From assembly GCA_009760855.2 (NCBI GenBank), contig WPIO01000006.1, positions 10,101,001 through 10,165,000 on the forward strand: 64,000 nucleotides of DNA. Direction: 5' to 3'. Of this stretch, positions 13,401-26,800 are shown in pieces. The stretch is from Cristatella mucedo (lineage: Eukaryota; Bryozoa; Phylactolaemata; Cristatellidae). The notes under the pieces were generated by a model. It was not told the origin of the DNA. It worked only from the letters and a program-made list of their open reading frames with translations, and ran no database searches. Positions within the stretch are counted from its first letter, which is position 1, and the number at the start of each line of letters is the position of its first letter. The translations under genes were made by a program, and so were the position numbers.

Positions 13401-16400
13401 AGTACTGACTGCCGGTTGTATTCGTTTGTTAGCTTGTAACAACTTGCACATTGTTAGCTAGAAAGACTCGTCATTAAATTTTAATGATGCAAAGATCATC
13501 CAATAAAGTCGCATTGAGGTACCGGGACCTCTTATGGCTGTGGCTGGCTGAAGGTATTACCATTTTAATCTATTTAATGGCTAGAATAATTTGACTCAGT
13601 GTAGACTGAGCAATTGAATTGAGCTACTAAGCCGAACAGTTCTACAAAAAATAACAACGCATACTGGAAACTCTTTCTGCAAATCATTGTTAGCTCCCAG
13701 CTGATAAGTTTTTCTGTTGTTATTAGGGAATTCTTTTTCAGTGGTGTAAGGTCAAGAAAAAGTTTCAATTACCAAAAGAAAATTCCAAAGTTTTATTACA
13801 ATCGTGCTATTAGTCTCGATGTTATCTCGATGCAGTCTCGATGTTATTGCAAAGTTACAGAAGATGTGTGTCGGTGTATACATGCGTAAGATATGTTTAT
13901 CAATAGATAAAGATGGGAGAAAATTTCCTCGTCGCGATCTTACTTAACTAATAGATTTTTTCTGCATCAGGCCAAACAAAGAGGACCCAGTAGGATTGCT
14001 TGAGGATAGTGTGAGGTCTTTCAGATTTCGCTTACCCTCTTTTGTGGGCTCCTCCGGTTGAATGTTTTAAATACGCTGCTGTCTACCAATGACGTTCATC
14101 TAATTTAAAGGGTAATGCTGCCTCACTATCTGGAATCTCACTTCTACTGCCTTTGGGGTACGTCTAATTTAAATGTTAATGCTGCTTCAGTACATGTGAT
14201 CTCACTTATATTGTCTGCGTCATGCTGCTTTATTGTCGATCTAACCGTCGTCGCCTATAAGGAACTTTAAAATCACAGAACTTTTGAGTAGACATTAAGT
14301 GCTTCTCTATTGGCCCTTTTCTTGAACCAAGCAATGAATCAAGTCGGTTATGTGTTTTTGTAATTCTAAATGGCCCTGCGGGAGTTTTTTAATGTTCATT
14401 GGTGACTGGGGACAAAGCAGCAAGGCTGTAATCAGGTGCTTTTACCTCTTTAGTGACCTTCTTCAAGCTCTCCTTGCTTTTCAGTTTGTTTTCAAAATCC
14501 TAAACTTCGTATTTATTTCTTGCCTACACTTGAAACAATATTAAGCCTCTACTAGTTGTAGTGAAATTAATTCTAGAAATATTCGAAATTAAAGCATATA
14601 TCGACCCAACCCACGCCTCTCGGCAAGAGTACTCGAATTTGGTTCTACGGATTTAATTAGAGCCGTCTTCTTCGCTGGTGCTACAGGAATAATGATGAGA
14701 ATTCGTCCTTAAAGTCAGTTACGACGTCACGTTTGTTTCGTAGAAAATGGCCTTTGCGGTGGTCACTGCACAACATATTGGTATGAACGTATTCCAAGCA
14801 TTTTGTTAGCTTACAGAAATATCGGTAATTGCATGCGTTTCGGGTTACTATGGCTACAGAGATAGGCCAGATAGCTCGGATTACTGTTGTATTACTATTT
14901 TTGTGGGTATAAATGGTTGACCAAGTCAAATAGTGACGTCATTCAGTTAGGTAAATCTCCACTAGATGCGCTAAAGAATGGTAAACATAGAAATCTGTTT
15001 CCTACGATCCCAATATATATATATTTTTTCTTTTCATAGTATTTTAGCCACATATGCACGCGTTGAGACAAGTTATTACCCTCTAATAAGAGACTTTTCC
15101 GTATAGTGCCATCAATATGCATTGAAAAAAGATTTCTTACTTAGAGTTCCACGGAAATTGTAGGTCATAATGACGGCAATCCAGTACTAAAACCATGGCT
15201 TTGGACGATGGAGTGCGAATTGGACAAACACTAAAGTTTAGCGGCTTCCGGAGATCACTTCTAACGTTCCCTTCATAGACTTGCTCCAGCCACTGATAAA
15301 TCTTGCTTTCGATAATACAAAGACAGAATAAATTCTATGCTATTCTATAATCACGCTCTTACTCTGTGCTAATCAACAGCCTCAGCTTCTTTCAATACAG
15401 CACTGAGACGATGCTGTGTTACACTACATACGGTAATAATTGACTCGTCAGCTAGCCGGCCGATGGGCAATCAAGCTAACTGCATTGAGAGCATAGCTTG
15501 GAAAACTTATAGAAATGAATAACTTCAAATTACCAAGAAGAATGCGAAATTGATCTGGAAAAATATATTCCGACCCTGCAGGTAAGCTGCACTTACCTTT
15601 AACGACAGGAGGATCGCGCGCTTGAGCCTTTTGGCGTACATGAAGCACCTGCATATAGATTAGGTTCTATTCTTGTGCTAAGCCAGCAAATTATTTATAC
15701 ATAAATGTGTATAAATTATGAGTCAATACTTCATTTAGCTTCATCATTACCATTAGGAAAAAAGCGTCTCTAATGAAGACGCATTAACTCCCGCCGACTT
15801 TGGACTTGAAGGAAGAGTAGGATAATTTTGAGGTGCTATGCAAAGCTTTGGTTCGGCTGAAAAATAATAATATAAGCACTTTCAAAGTATTTTTGCCTCG
15901 CAGCTTGAGCTACTTTTCTTGTGAGCTTGCATATTTTTTAGAGCTTCATTCAGAAGACTGCTTCGACAGCTAGCCATCACGTCTGATCTCTTTGTCAGAT
16001 AAAGAACTGTCTTCCACTGTGGCTTGAAAAAATAACTAGCTCCTTAGTTCTGTCTCGGCTTGATTATTGTAAGTCCCTTTTGGCTGGGTTACCAAAAACC
16101 ACTAGACCACTGAAGCTGGCTATAAATATGGCTTCAAGGCTAGTTTGCAAATCACAGAGATTTGACCATGTGTCTCCTTTAATAAAAAAGTTAGGATGGT
16201 TGCCAGTTGATCAACCGATATAAGGCAAAGTTATTACGCTGACTCACAAGCCCCACCAAGGCTTGTCTCCTCCATATCTAGCTAAACTGCTGCACCGGTT
16301 TCAGCCTCCTCGTGGTCTGAGGTCCTGTATGGAAAATAAATTACCTGTTACATTTCTCCGCTTAAAGATCGTTGGCGACAGAAGCTTTTTTTGCAAGTCT

Positions 16401-19400
16401 AGACTGTGGAACTCACTTCCGTGACACTTACGCAACGGCAATTACTCTCCTGCTGCCGACAATGGCGCATAATTTCCAGCGGTCCTGAGCTGCTACTTCC
16501 ATACTTCTCACTACCTCAACCGCTCTTCTGATTCTGCTATGCTTCCCACTTTCCCTTTGTTGGGTGAGATGAAGTCTGTTGGCTGCCGAATGCCAACTGA
16601 AAGCCGCTTAGACTGTGAGTGCGCTAAACAAAACTCTTCTGTGTAACACCCACTCAGTCTTTATGGTTTTATGGAGTGACAGACGGAGATACATTACGTT
16701 ACATTGCATTTTAAATTTACACATGCACCGCATAATGTAGGTAAATGTCTAGTCCTCAACCGCGTTACAAGTAAGTGATCCGGCCATTTGCAGCGTCGCG
16801 AGCTGCAATCCGTCTCAAAGTTTGGCTGTAGCTGCTGCAAACCTTTTACTGCGTACATAAGCTCTCAAACTAACGAAGGAATTGTCTACAACGGTGAAAA
16901 TACACTGGAAGCTCCCACGTTACTTTATAAGGCGAGTCTGAATGCCCGCTGACGTAGCTGTTCAGCCAGTTTTGTTTAATCGAGAGATTAACTCATTTCA
17001 GTCGGTGGTGAGTTCCAGGCTGTAAGAGCATGGTGAGTCATGGCAAGGTCTCTGACGGAACTGAAGTCAGTTAGAAGCACCTGACTAGAGTCAACCTGAG
17101 TCAAAAATGCGGATCGCGCGACCTGATCTGAAACTATTTCAACTAGGCATGCCCTAGAAAGAGAATATGAAGAGCCAGTGCATATCGGTGACAAGTGGTG
17201 TAATCCGACGGTTGTGACGCTTACGACAAGTGGTGTGATCCGAAAGTTGTGACGCTCAGACAAGCCGAGCCGTCGATTTCTGCACAAGCTCTTGGAGCTA
17301 AATTGCAAAAAACGATCAGCAAGTCGCAAGTTACACCGAAATTCTAGTCAAGATGTCATCGATAAATGGACTACCTTGCCGGTAGAGCCCTTACATAAGA
17401 AAACCGCAATTTAGCGTTAGCACTAAAAAGTAGGCGTGGCTTGATCTCGGAGCTCATGCCCTCATCTTGTGAAAAGTCCTTGTGGAAGAGGAAGCGAAGA
17501 TTCAGTGCCAAGGCTGCCGGATATTGAGTATATTTGTAGCACTAGGCTTTCCATATTCTTGTTTATACATGATTTTCCCACAATAAGTAAACAGGCTTCA
17601 TTGCCATTCAATTTTTGACAGTGATGGTTCATCCAGGCACGAATGTCAGCAACAATAGATACCGAAAGAGGGGCGTTGGAAAGTTGGAGATGCTAAAAGT
17701 CAGAGTGGGGTCAAACAAGTGTTGCAGCTGCATTTCCCTATCTGAAAATAAAAAACCGAGGCTTCGCTCTCGAGAAAGTGAGATATTGTATTAATTGAGA
17801 AAATTAGCAAAACTAAAACAGATCCCTGTAGTGCGAAATACTTAACCGGCTGAAAGGATGACCTGTTAACGCTGACATCTACTTTTTGAATTCTTCCACT
17901 AAGCAAGGACCTGCAGCACTTTAGCACCGTGCCTTTGATGCCTAAGCGAAACGGCCCGCGCTCGAGCAGGATTATGTGATCACAAATATCTAGGGCTGCC
18001 TAGTGATCCGCCAAAAATATTAGAGACGTTAGCTATATCATTATGATAACAAATTGCCGCATCACACCATCTCTCGCTGAACTACAGTAGCTCCCAGTCA
18101 AGCAGCCTATCGAGTTTAAGGCTTTGTCACATACTTTTAAGACCCTTCATTCTCTGACTCCAGCCTACCTATCAGAACTACTTCCACAACAGGCGAAGAA
18201 TCTTTCAACCCGCTATTCTGACTCCAATCGTTTAGCCATACCTCATACGAACCTCGAAACCATTAGAGACAGTGCCTCTAGTTCCTATGATCTCAAAGCC
18301 TGGAACTCACAACAGACGAACGTCATAACGTTTCCCGACACGACGACTTTAACATATAAGCTTAGAACGCACCTGCTTTCCTCCAGAATCTTTTATGCAA
18401 ATGGCCATAGGGAGACGGGTCGGGAATATCTTAATTCTCCTGGTCGAGTGTCGACTTGCTTTGAGGATAATGCAAAATCCTTGTATTTTAGCCAGGAACA
18501 GGCAAAAATGGTTACTTTGCTACCAGTGGCTATTTTCCACTTACGACCGCATCGATGCCCCTTTGGATTGGGGCAGTGACTCTATCCGAATGGCCTCCAG
18601 TGTTACCTACGTAGCCCACATTGCCCACGTGGCCAATAAGTTACGCTCAGGTTTTCGAGCGAATCGCTCTAAAGATTCAACCAAACGACTCATCATTACT
18701 GGCTTGTGATTTTGCACGCTCACATAAACAGGATACCCTGATCTTCATCAGTGTTGATTCCCTGGCGATGATTAGCCAAGCGCCGGCTAGACTTGCTATT
18801 ATTTTTCTTAGTACCATGGCAACACACAGCAAGCCGTCTAACGCCTAGTTAGACGCGACGGTAAGGCTGCAAGTGTATGGTGATCTTCTCAATTATGATG
18901 ACTTAGCTAGAATCTCTCTAAAACTTCGGCTAGATAGGTTGGCAGCTTCAAATACCACTGATCACCAAATATTTTTAGGTGCCGGCAGTCACGCCTAGAC
19001 ATTACAGGTACTGTGTAACGATGGTTTGCGACCCATCTAATGGAAGGAGTTCAGCAAGGGAATGAAAGAGGTCGCACGTCATCCAGCGAACCTCTGAAAT
19101 ATTTCTAGCTCAGGTAATCTGTTTTAGTTCCACCTATTTTCTCGATTTCTACTCTCACCCTTTCCCTTGAAATTGCCGAACACAACCCAGGTTGTACTTT
19201 CTTCAAGCAAGTGAAATGCTTGTGTGCGAGTGCTTGACCTTTCTCTGACTTTTAGCATCTCCAACTCTATAGAGTCATCCTTTCGGTATCGGTTGCTGAC
19301 ATTCTCACCTGGATGAGACAATACTTTCACAAATTGAACGACGATGAAAACAACTTACTTTTATTTTTGGAAAATTACGTAAAAAGTAATAATAATATTA

Positions 19401-22400
19401 ATAAATCAAGTTGAATATGAGCTACTTGACCTTACTTGCAACACTTGGTCCTTGCTCTACATGATATTTTGAATATAAAGCAAAATTATGCATATACAAA
19501 ATAAGTGACGTAATTGCTTTTACAAAACAGTCTCTCAATATTTCCACGGGGAAGTCACGAGTCTGACACTGCTTCACGCTCCTAAACTTTTTATTCTTAG
19601 CATGCCTCGGCTAAATGCCTGTATTGTACTGAGATTGAGGCTTCAACATGAAGACAAAGCGCTTGTTTAGGCGGGCTCAACCTTGTAAAACTTCAATTAT
19701 TGACTACACTTGTTGCACTAAAAATACCTTGCTTTATATTAATGAATTACTAGTAATGGTAATGGTAATAATACATTTGTATAGCGCCCTAAGATTAATT
19801 AACCTCTTTCTTGGCACTTTACATTTGTTGCAAAGGAAGCACGATCGAATGGTTAGTGACGGTCCCAGGGAAAGCATGCAAATATGGTTAGAGGCAGCGT
19901 GCACGGTGTCAGAAAGCATAAGCACACAAATGACGAATCACATGGACCCACTAAATTCTGGATAGATAGATGCGTTTTAGTTACTTTTTAAATCTGGTCA
20001 AGTCAGGGGATGCCTTGCCTCAAGTCACAGTGAGTTCAAGGCTTAGGGAGCATGCGAACTAAAGGCATGATCTCCAAATAATTTGAGGTTCGTAGGAGTT
20101 TAACGATTAGATTCGAAAAACCGGTGGTACGATGCTTAGCCTGGTAGAGAGTAGATCTGATAGTAGGCATGCTGGAGCTAAACAATAAAAAGATCTAAAA
20201 GTGAATGACAGACTCTTGATATCGATGCCTTACGTGGAGTTTACCCGTACTTATTCAGCAACAAATGATTGCTGGTTCTTAAAATGCTTGAATTTAAAAC
20301 TTAAAAAGAATGCTATTTTTAAAGAGAATCTTATCAAAGTTCGTCACACAAGCTAGTGAGAAGTTGTAAAACTTCCAAATATTGCACGAAGCCATATTAT
20401 TACCGGGATGTAAAGCAGCCCCACACACCACCTCTTAATACGCCCTAGATCTCGAAGCTTGCAATGTTATATAATTCCCGATTAAGTTTACATTGCTTAG
20501 GCTAGCTTTAAAAAAGCGATAAAATGAATGGTTAATCGTGTCAATTACATGAAAAACTTACTCGACTTCTAAGTTAAATCACACGATATTACTTAGAGAG
20601 CGTCATAATTAACATTTTCAATATTACGTGTATTTGACTTATAACTCATGGAGTGATTAACATTTCATGCAATGCACCAAGCGTATTAAATATTTTTGCT
20701 CTTCATCAGCATATACAATGTCAGCTGATGTTGCGCCTTACTTCAAGGGCTGCCTTCATGCCTGAGCCGATAGATGTTCCACCCAAAGCAGTAGGCGTTA
20801 TCAGACTTGCAAGACTTTCCCGACTGTCGCTGGTGTTGACATACTCCAGACTAGTGGTCAGTTTTCTTGCAGTTGATTCGAAATATACCAATCCCACAAG
20901 GGATCCATCCGGAATTACATACCTTATGAAATTCTTTACTGCGACGTCAAGCTTTACGAGATTATTGTAATTCTAAAGGAGGAAAAAGCAACGAGTTGTC
21001 TGAGTGGTACTGAGATCGCACTGAGAGTTACGTCAGTCGATGTCAGGTGCATAATAATCGCCCGCCTTACAAGTGATGACACAGCTGAGACTTTTTTGCC
21101 AGGTGAAATACGGTGAATCGAGCGCTAGAACTGCATTAGAGTCTGCTGAGTCGCACTGAGGGCGCACTAACGTAGCTCTGAGGTTGACTGAGATGAGCTC
21201 AGGGGCGCGATAATCACGAACCTTAAAAAAACGATGACAAAACTCTGCTTGGCTTCTGCCAGATGTGATACAGTGAAGCCAGGGCTAGAACGGCACTAGA
21301 GCATTTACTCATTAACCTTTAGCTCTAACTCAAATTACAAGATATTTAGCTGAGAAACTCGATACGACGCTGTCTACCAGCCACTGTGGATAGAGGCTTC
21401 ATCTGTGCGCTTGTCGCTCTTTTCCGCCTGAGGCTCTTAAGACTTTCGCACTTTAAATCTTAAAAAGCAACCTCGGGTCAACTCAAAAGCCAACAGATCT
21501 GTCTCTTCAGCGTGGGATGCAAGTGAATGCATGTACTAATGGTGATCGTGGTGTCGAACCTGTTAGTAGCTGTTAGCCTCTGCTGATACCAGTTTTACAA
21601 TCCTTTGTTAGTCTGACTAAGTGCTGGCTCCATCTCCTTCTGTTACCTTGTGTATGAGAGGCGGAACTTTGTATTTTTGGAAGCCAATGTGCAGCCGCAA
21701 CCGAAATCACTCAACAAATTTATTCGTTCTCAGTGCCTGCACCGTCGTTCCAGCAGCGACTGCATAGCAAGTAACTGCCTCTCCTTTCACTAACGAAAAA
21801 CTCCAGCCAACGAACTACAACTGCCGTCATACACTGACTTACCTGCATACTTCCAGACACATCCATCACAATTACCACAGTATAATTCTTTCTCTGGATC
21901 ACCCTGAATGTGACGTTTGTAGAGTACGACTGGTTGAGAGCCACTGGTGGATTAGCTGCAACGTTCGACACTGCTATTATACAGCTGTCTCAAAAGCTCA
22001 GGCAGACTGGCGCTCGCGTGGAACGAAGCATTTCAGTAGGACAGAAGCTCTTGTGAGAAAGACATCGTATCGTCGCCAAAGTATGACGATCAGTTTCCAG
22101 ATGACTAACTACAGACTTACAGTTAATATCTATCTCTCAACAAGCTTTTTGTAATATGCAAACAAGGCTCTCCATGTGGGATAAAACTTAATATTGCGTA
22201 TCAATTATTACGTGCTTCGTTCTTTGGAGTCAATCTCACATTTTCTATGGACATTTGTTTTTAAAATTAGGTTCAGCTAGTTTTGTGAAAATTATGGCTT
22301 ATACATTGCAACGACGCATTAGCTGACCAATCGAATGACTGATAGATGACTCGGGTGATCTAGTTCAAATCGAGATGCTGCTTTTCACTTTATGAGTCTC

Positions 22401-23747
22401 ATCTAGGGTGACAATGTATAGTGAATGCAGTGCTAAGGAGTCCATTCATAATTAGTGAATTTGTATTGCTTGTCTTCTGTTACAGACTTCTATGTATAAG
22501 AAATTTATGTTCTTTCGAAGCTCGCGTATACATGTTAGCAAAGCTAAACTACTAGACATTCGAGAATAGATATCCGCATCCTGCACACTCGAGGCAAGCG
22601 TGCAGCTCAAAAGCCATGGCAGACTGCGGAGATCAGCTAAGTCGCAGCTCGCGTACACATGTCCTTATCCACTAGATGACCAGCTGCATTAATCCCATGC
22701 ACTACACATTCTGGGCTGGTCCCATCGACAGCGTTCGACTGCCGCAGGTTTACGAGCAAGTCTGCCAAAAAATAGGCCAAAATGTAATCAAATAGTGCGT
22801 GCAAATTTTGAATAATTTTTGGAATGAGGTTTAGTGATTGTGCAGAACTGGTGTGAAGTTAACTTTTCCGGCAGGACTAATAGTATTCTCTAAAGTCTAC
22901 CTGCGAACTGATGATCAGAACCCTATATCCAAAGAATAAAACAGAAACTCATGGTCTCAGTACTGTATTAAATTTCGTAAAAAATGAGATAACGGCGAGT
23001 TAGAGGTCTACATATTAATTGAAAATGCTATTCACCAAGGTCACCAAGGACACGACTATTTGCGGTCTCTGCACTTTTTTGGGAATGCATGCGGCCGAAA
23101 TCCATTGGTTGGAGCATATTTTTGCTTGATGTGACCATCCACAAGCATCGCGCGTACTTTTAAGTAGCTTGTGAAAATCATTCAATACCCTCACGTCCAA
23201 GTTACCCATCAGCCGCCAGTAGTAGCTCGCTTGTGAATAATGGCGGAATTTGGGCGAGTGCCTAATGCACAACAAGCAAGGCAGCTTTCTAGACACAGCG
23301 GAACATTAGAGTTTTAAATTAACTTTCTAATTCATTCAGTAACAGTGCAACGTTAATAACAACACGTGACGAACTACGCAAAGCACTTTGTGGTACCTAA
23401 CAACCCATCGGCATTCCCGAAAAGCCACGAAGGCTTCAGAGCTAGCTAATAAGCTAAACTGAACCTACTATATAGCTGCCACAACACTTAATAAGTTTTC
23501 CTGCTAAACTTTACTTTTCGAGGAGTACAGTCTAGCAAGAGATAAAATTAACGTGTGAAACCCTAAGTTTTCTACTATTTAATGCTAGCAACGGGTCTTG
23601 TGTTGTGTTTTTACGTTGGCTTGGTCCAGCGGTTAAGGTGCTCGACCAAGATAGAGGCAGAGGCCGAGGTTGTGGGCTCGAGCCCCAAGGCATATGTGAA
23701 ACACCTGAATAGTGATTAAGTTCTTTTAGGATGCTATGCAAATTAAT

Positions 23748-23831
<84 letters not shown>

Positions 23832-26800
23832 CTACGGGCGGCTGCTTCACTAACCCGGTAAGCTGTGGACGCATAGCTTCTGCCCACGCCCACCTCCTCG
23901 AATTGGCCAAGAAACTTCGAGATTCGTAAAGCCCTATGTGAGCTTTCTTTGAAACCGAGCCGGGAGACGAGATCTCAGTCTCGTCTCTAGCCTGAAAGCC
24001 CTACGAAAACGGAGCAACTGCGTCAACGTGGGGCTTTCTGGAAAGTCCCTTTAACTGGTGCTGCTTGCAATCTGAGACTCATCATCCTAGCCAACGGCCA
24101 GACTGAGAAAGAGCACCGATAGGTGACTTTTACGCCAAAGACAGCGTTGAGATCTTAAAATCTCCAGGCTTTATCAGAACTTAACGTCTCCTAATGCATA
24201 GTTCTTTCGTTTGCAAGGCTCATTTAATAATCAATACCAGCTCCGTTTACTATATTTTCCCTAAAGGAAGGAGCCGACATTCAAACTACATGAAAACCCT
24301 TCCAGGTTATTCCAGGCGCTGCGAAGAAACGATGCACCTCTGGGCTTCGATCATGCTACTTAGCGCAGCCCGTGAACCAGTCGAGCACCAGGTGGCAGTG
24401 CACGCAGCAACGTCACTGAAACCGTTGGGAATTAGATTTTTGTATTTTACTTCCGATCGCTCCAGTCGCTCATTCTCCACAAAACGCCGCAATCCCCATC
24501 GTATCAAAAATGACCAAAATGTAAAGCAGCTTAATCACTTTTTAGAATCGAAATGTTCGATGCAAATCTTACAAGCAAACAGCTGGGCCGTCTAGGCATA
24601 AAGGAGATGCCTGTGGCGGACTGGGATGAATCGGAGTGTAAGAGATCACGTGAGATCGCGAATTGCTTATCAAGAAGCTGCTGCCTTGACAAAAATGGGA
24701 GACCAAGGTCCAAAGTTAACCGGCGAGCATATTCATTTCCCGACACACCAAGCTATGCATTTTGACCCTCTTTCCGAAGTCCCTACTTTCATCCCGTTGA
24801 CGATCCGAATCTAATTTTCAGCCGTTAGCGATATTTCTTGTCGCTCCTTGGTATCAGCATTCAATCAAGTTCGTACACGTCCTGTCATATTCCAAGGCGA
24901 CCTCTCGTTAGACGACCATATCAGCTCCACAGTCAAATCTGCCTATTTTCAGCTTCACAACATTGCTAAAATTCGGGCTTGTTTAGATAAAGATACCACA
25001 TCTAAGTTGGTCCATGCATTCGTGACATCCCGTCTCGACTCCTGCAACTCACTGCTTGCTGGCCGACCAGCATGTGCGATCAGGCGATCGCAGCTGGTGC
25101 AAAACTCGGCAGCTAGACTTTTCTGTCGTGAGCGTCGCAGTTGCCACATTACTCCGCTTCTCGCCGACCTGCACTGGCTACCAGTCAAGCAACGGATTGA
25201 GTTCAAGGTTTTGTCGCTCACTTTTAGGTCCCTTCATTCTATGGCTCCAGCCTATCTGTCAGATATACTCCCCCATCAGGCCAAGCATCGTACCACGCGC
25301 TTTTCGGAATCCAACCGTCTAGAAATACCTCGTACAACTTTTAAATCCTTTGGAGACCGTGCATTTAGTTCGTATGCTCCCACAGCCTGGAACTCCCTCC
25401 CGACCTGCGTCAGAACATCCCCTGACCTGACCACATTTAAAAGGAACCTAAAAACATATTTAGAACAGCATTTAGTGGGTCCCTGTGATTCGTCCTTGAT
25501 GTGCTTATGCTTGCTGACACTGTGCATGCTGCCACTAACCACATTTGCATGCTGACCCTGTGCATGTCACCCCTAACCATATTATTCATTTTGTTTGTTT
25601 TAAGCATGATTTTATTTAATTTTAATTGCATTTCACTTTGCAGCAAATTTAAAGCGCCTAGAGAGAGATTAAGTTCTCTGAGGGCGCTTTATCAAGTCAA
25701 TTATTATTATTATTATTATTATAAACACTTGTTTAGCTTGGTGACACAGAACCTTCACCACTACACTGGGACTTGAAAAGGAAAACATTGGAGCAAAAAT
25801 AAATGCATACCGTGGGCACATAAGTGTGTCGTCGTTTCAAATCGGTCTGCTCCTACTCTAAAAATGAGTTCACCTCTTCTCTTTAGGCTACTGCTGTTAT
25901 GGCTAAGCATAGTCAGAATTGCAGTGACTAACTACATCATTAGTTTCTACTAAGACAGGCTTGGTCGCTTAAATCACGCATTAGCCTTTCTTTAGCTTCA
26001 CCTTTTGCTACTGCGATATTTCAGAAAAAGAAGTGAAATGTGTAATCGGAAAAGATTGGATGCTTGTTTGTAACCTTAATAATAATATTAATAATAATGG
26101 ACTTAATAAAGCGCCCTTGGAGAACTCAATCTCTCTCTAGGCGCTTTACATTTGCTGCAGAGGGAAACGCAATTCAATGGTGAGTAATATCATGCTTGAT
26201 AAACAGACAAAATGAATAACATGGTTAGGGGTGACATGCACAGGGTCAGCATGCAAATGTGGTTAGTGGCAGCATGCACAGTGTCAGCACGCATAAGCAC
26301 ATCAAGGACGAATCACAGGGACCCACTAAATGCTGTCTTAAATTGGTGTGTTTTTAAATTCTTTTTAAATGTGGTCAGGTCAGGGGATGTTCTGACGCAG
26401 GTCGGGAGAAGTTCCAGGCTTTGGGAGCCTACGAACTAAATGCATGATTACCAAAGGATTTGAGGTTTTTACGAGGTATTTGTAGACTGTTGGATTCCGA
26501 AAAGCGGGTGGTACGATGCTTGGCCTGATGGGGTAGTACATCTGAGAGATAGGCTGGAGCCAAAGAATGAAGTGACCTAAAAGTGAGCGACAAAACCTTG
26601 AAGTCAATCCGTTGCTTGACTGTTAGTCAGAGCAGGTCGACGAGAAGTGGTGTAATGTGGCAACTGCCACGCTCACGACAGACAAGCCTAGCTGCAGAGT
26701 TTTGCACCAGCTGCAATCGCCTGATCGCACATGCTGGTAGGCCAGTAACCAGTGAGTTGCAGAATTCGAGACGAGATGTCACGAATGCATGGACTAACTT

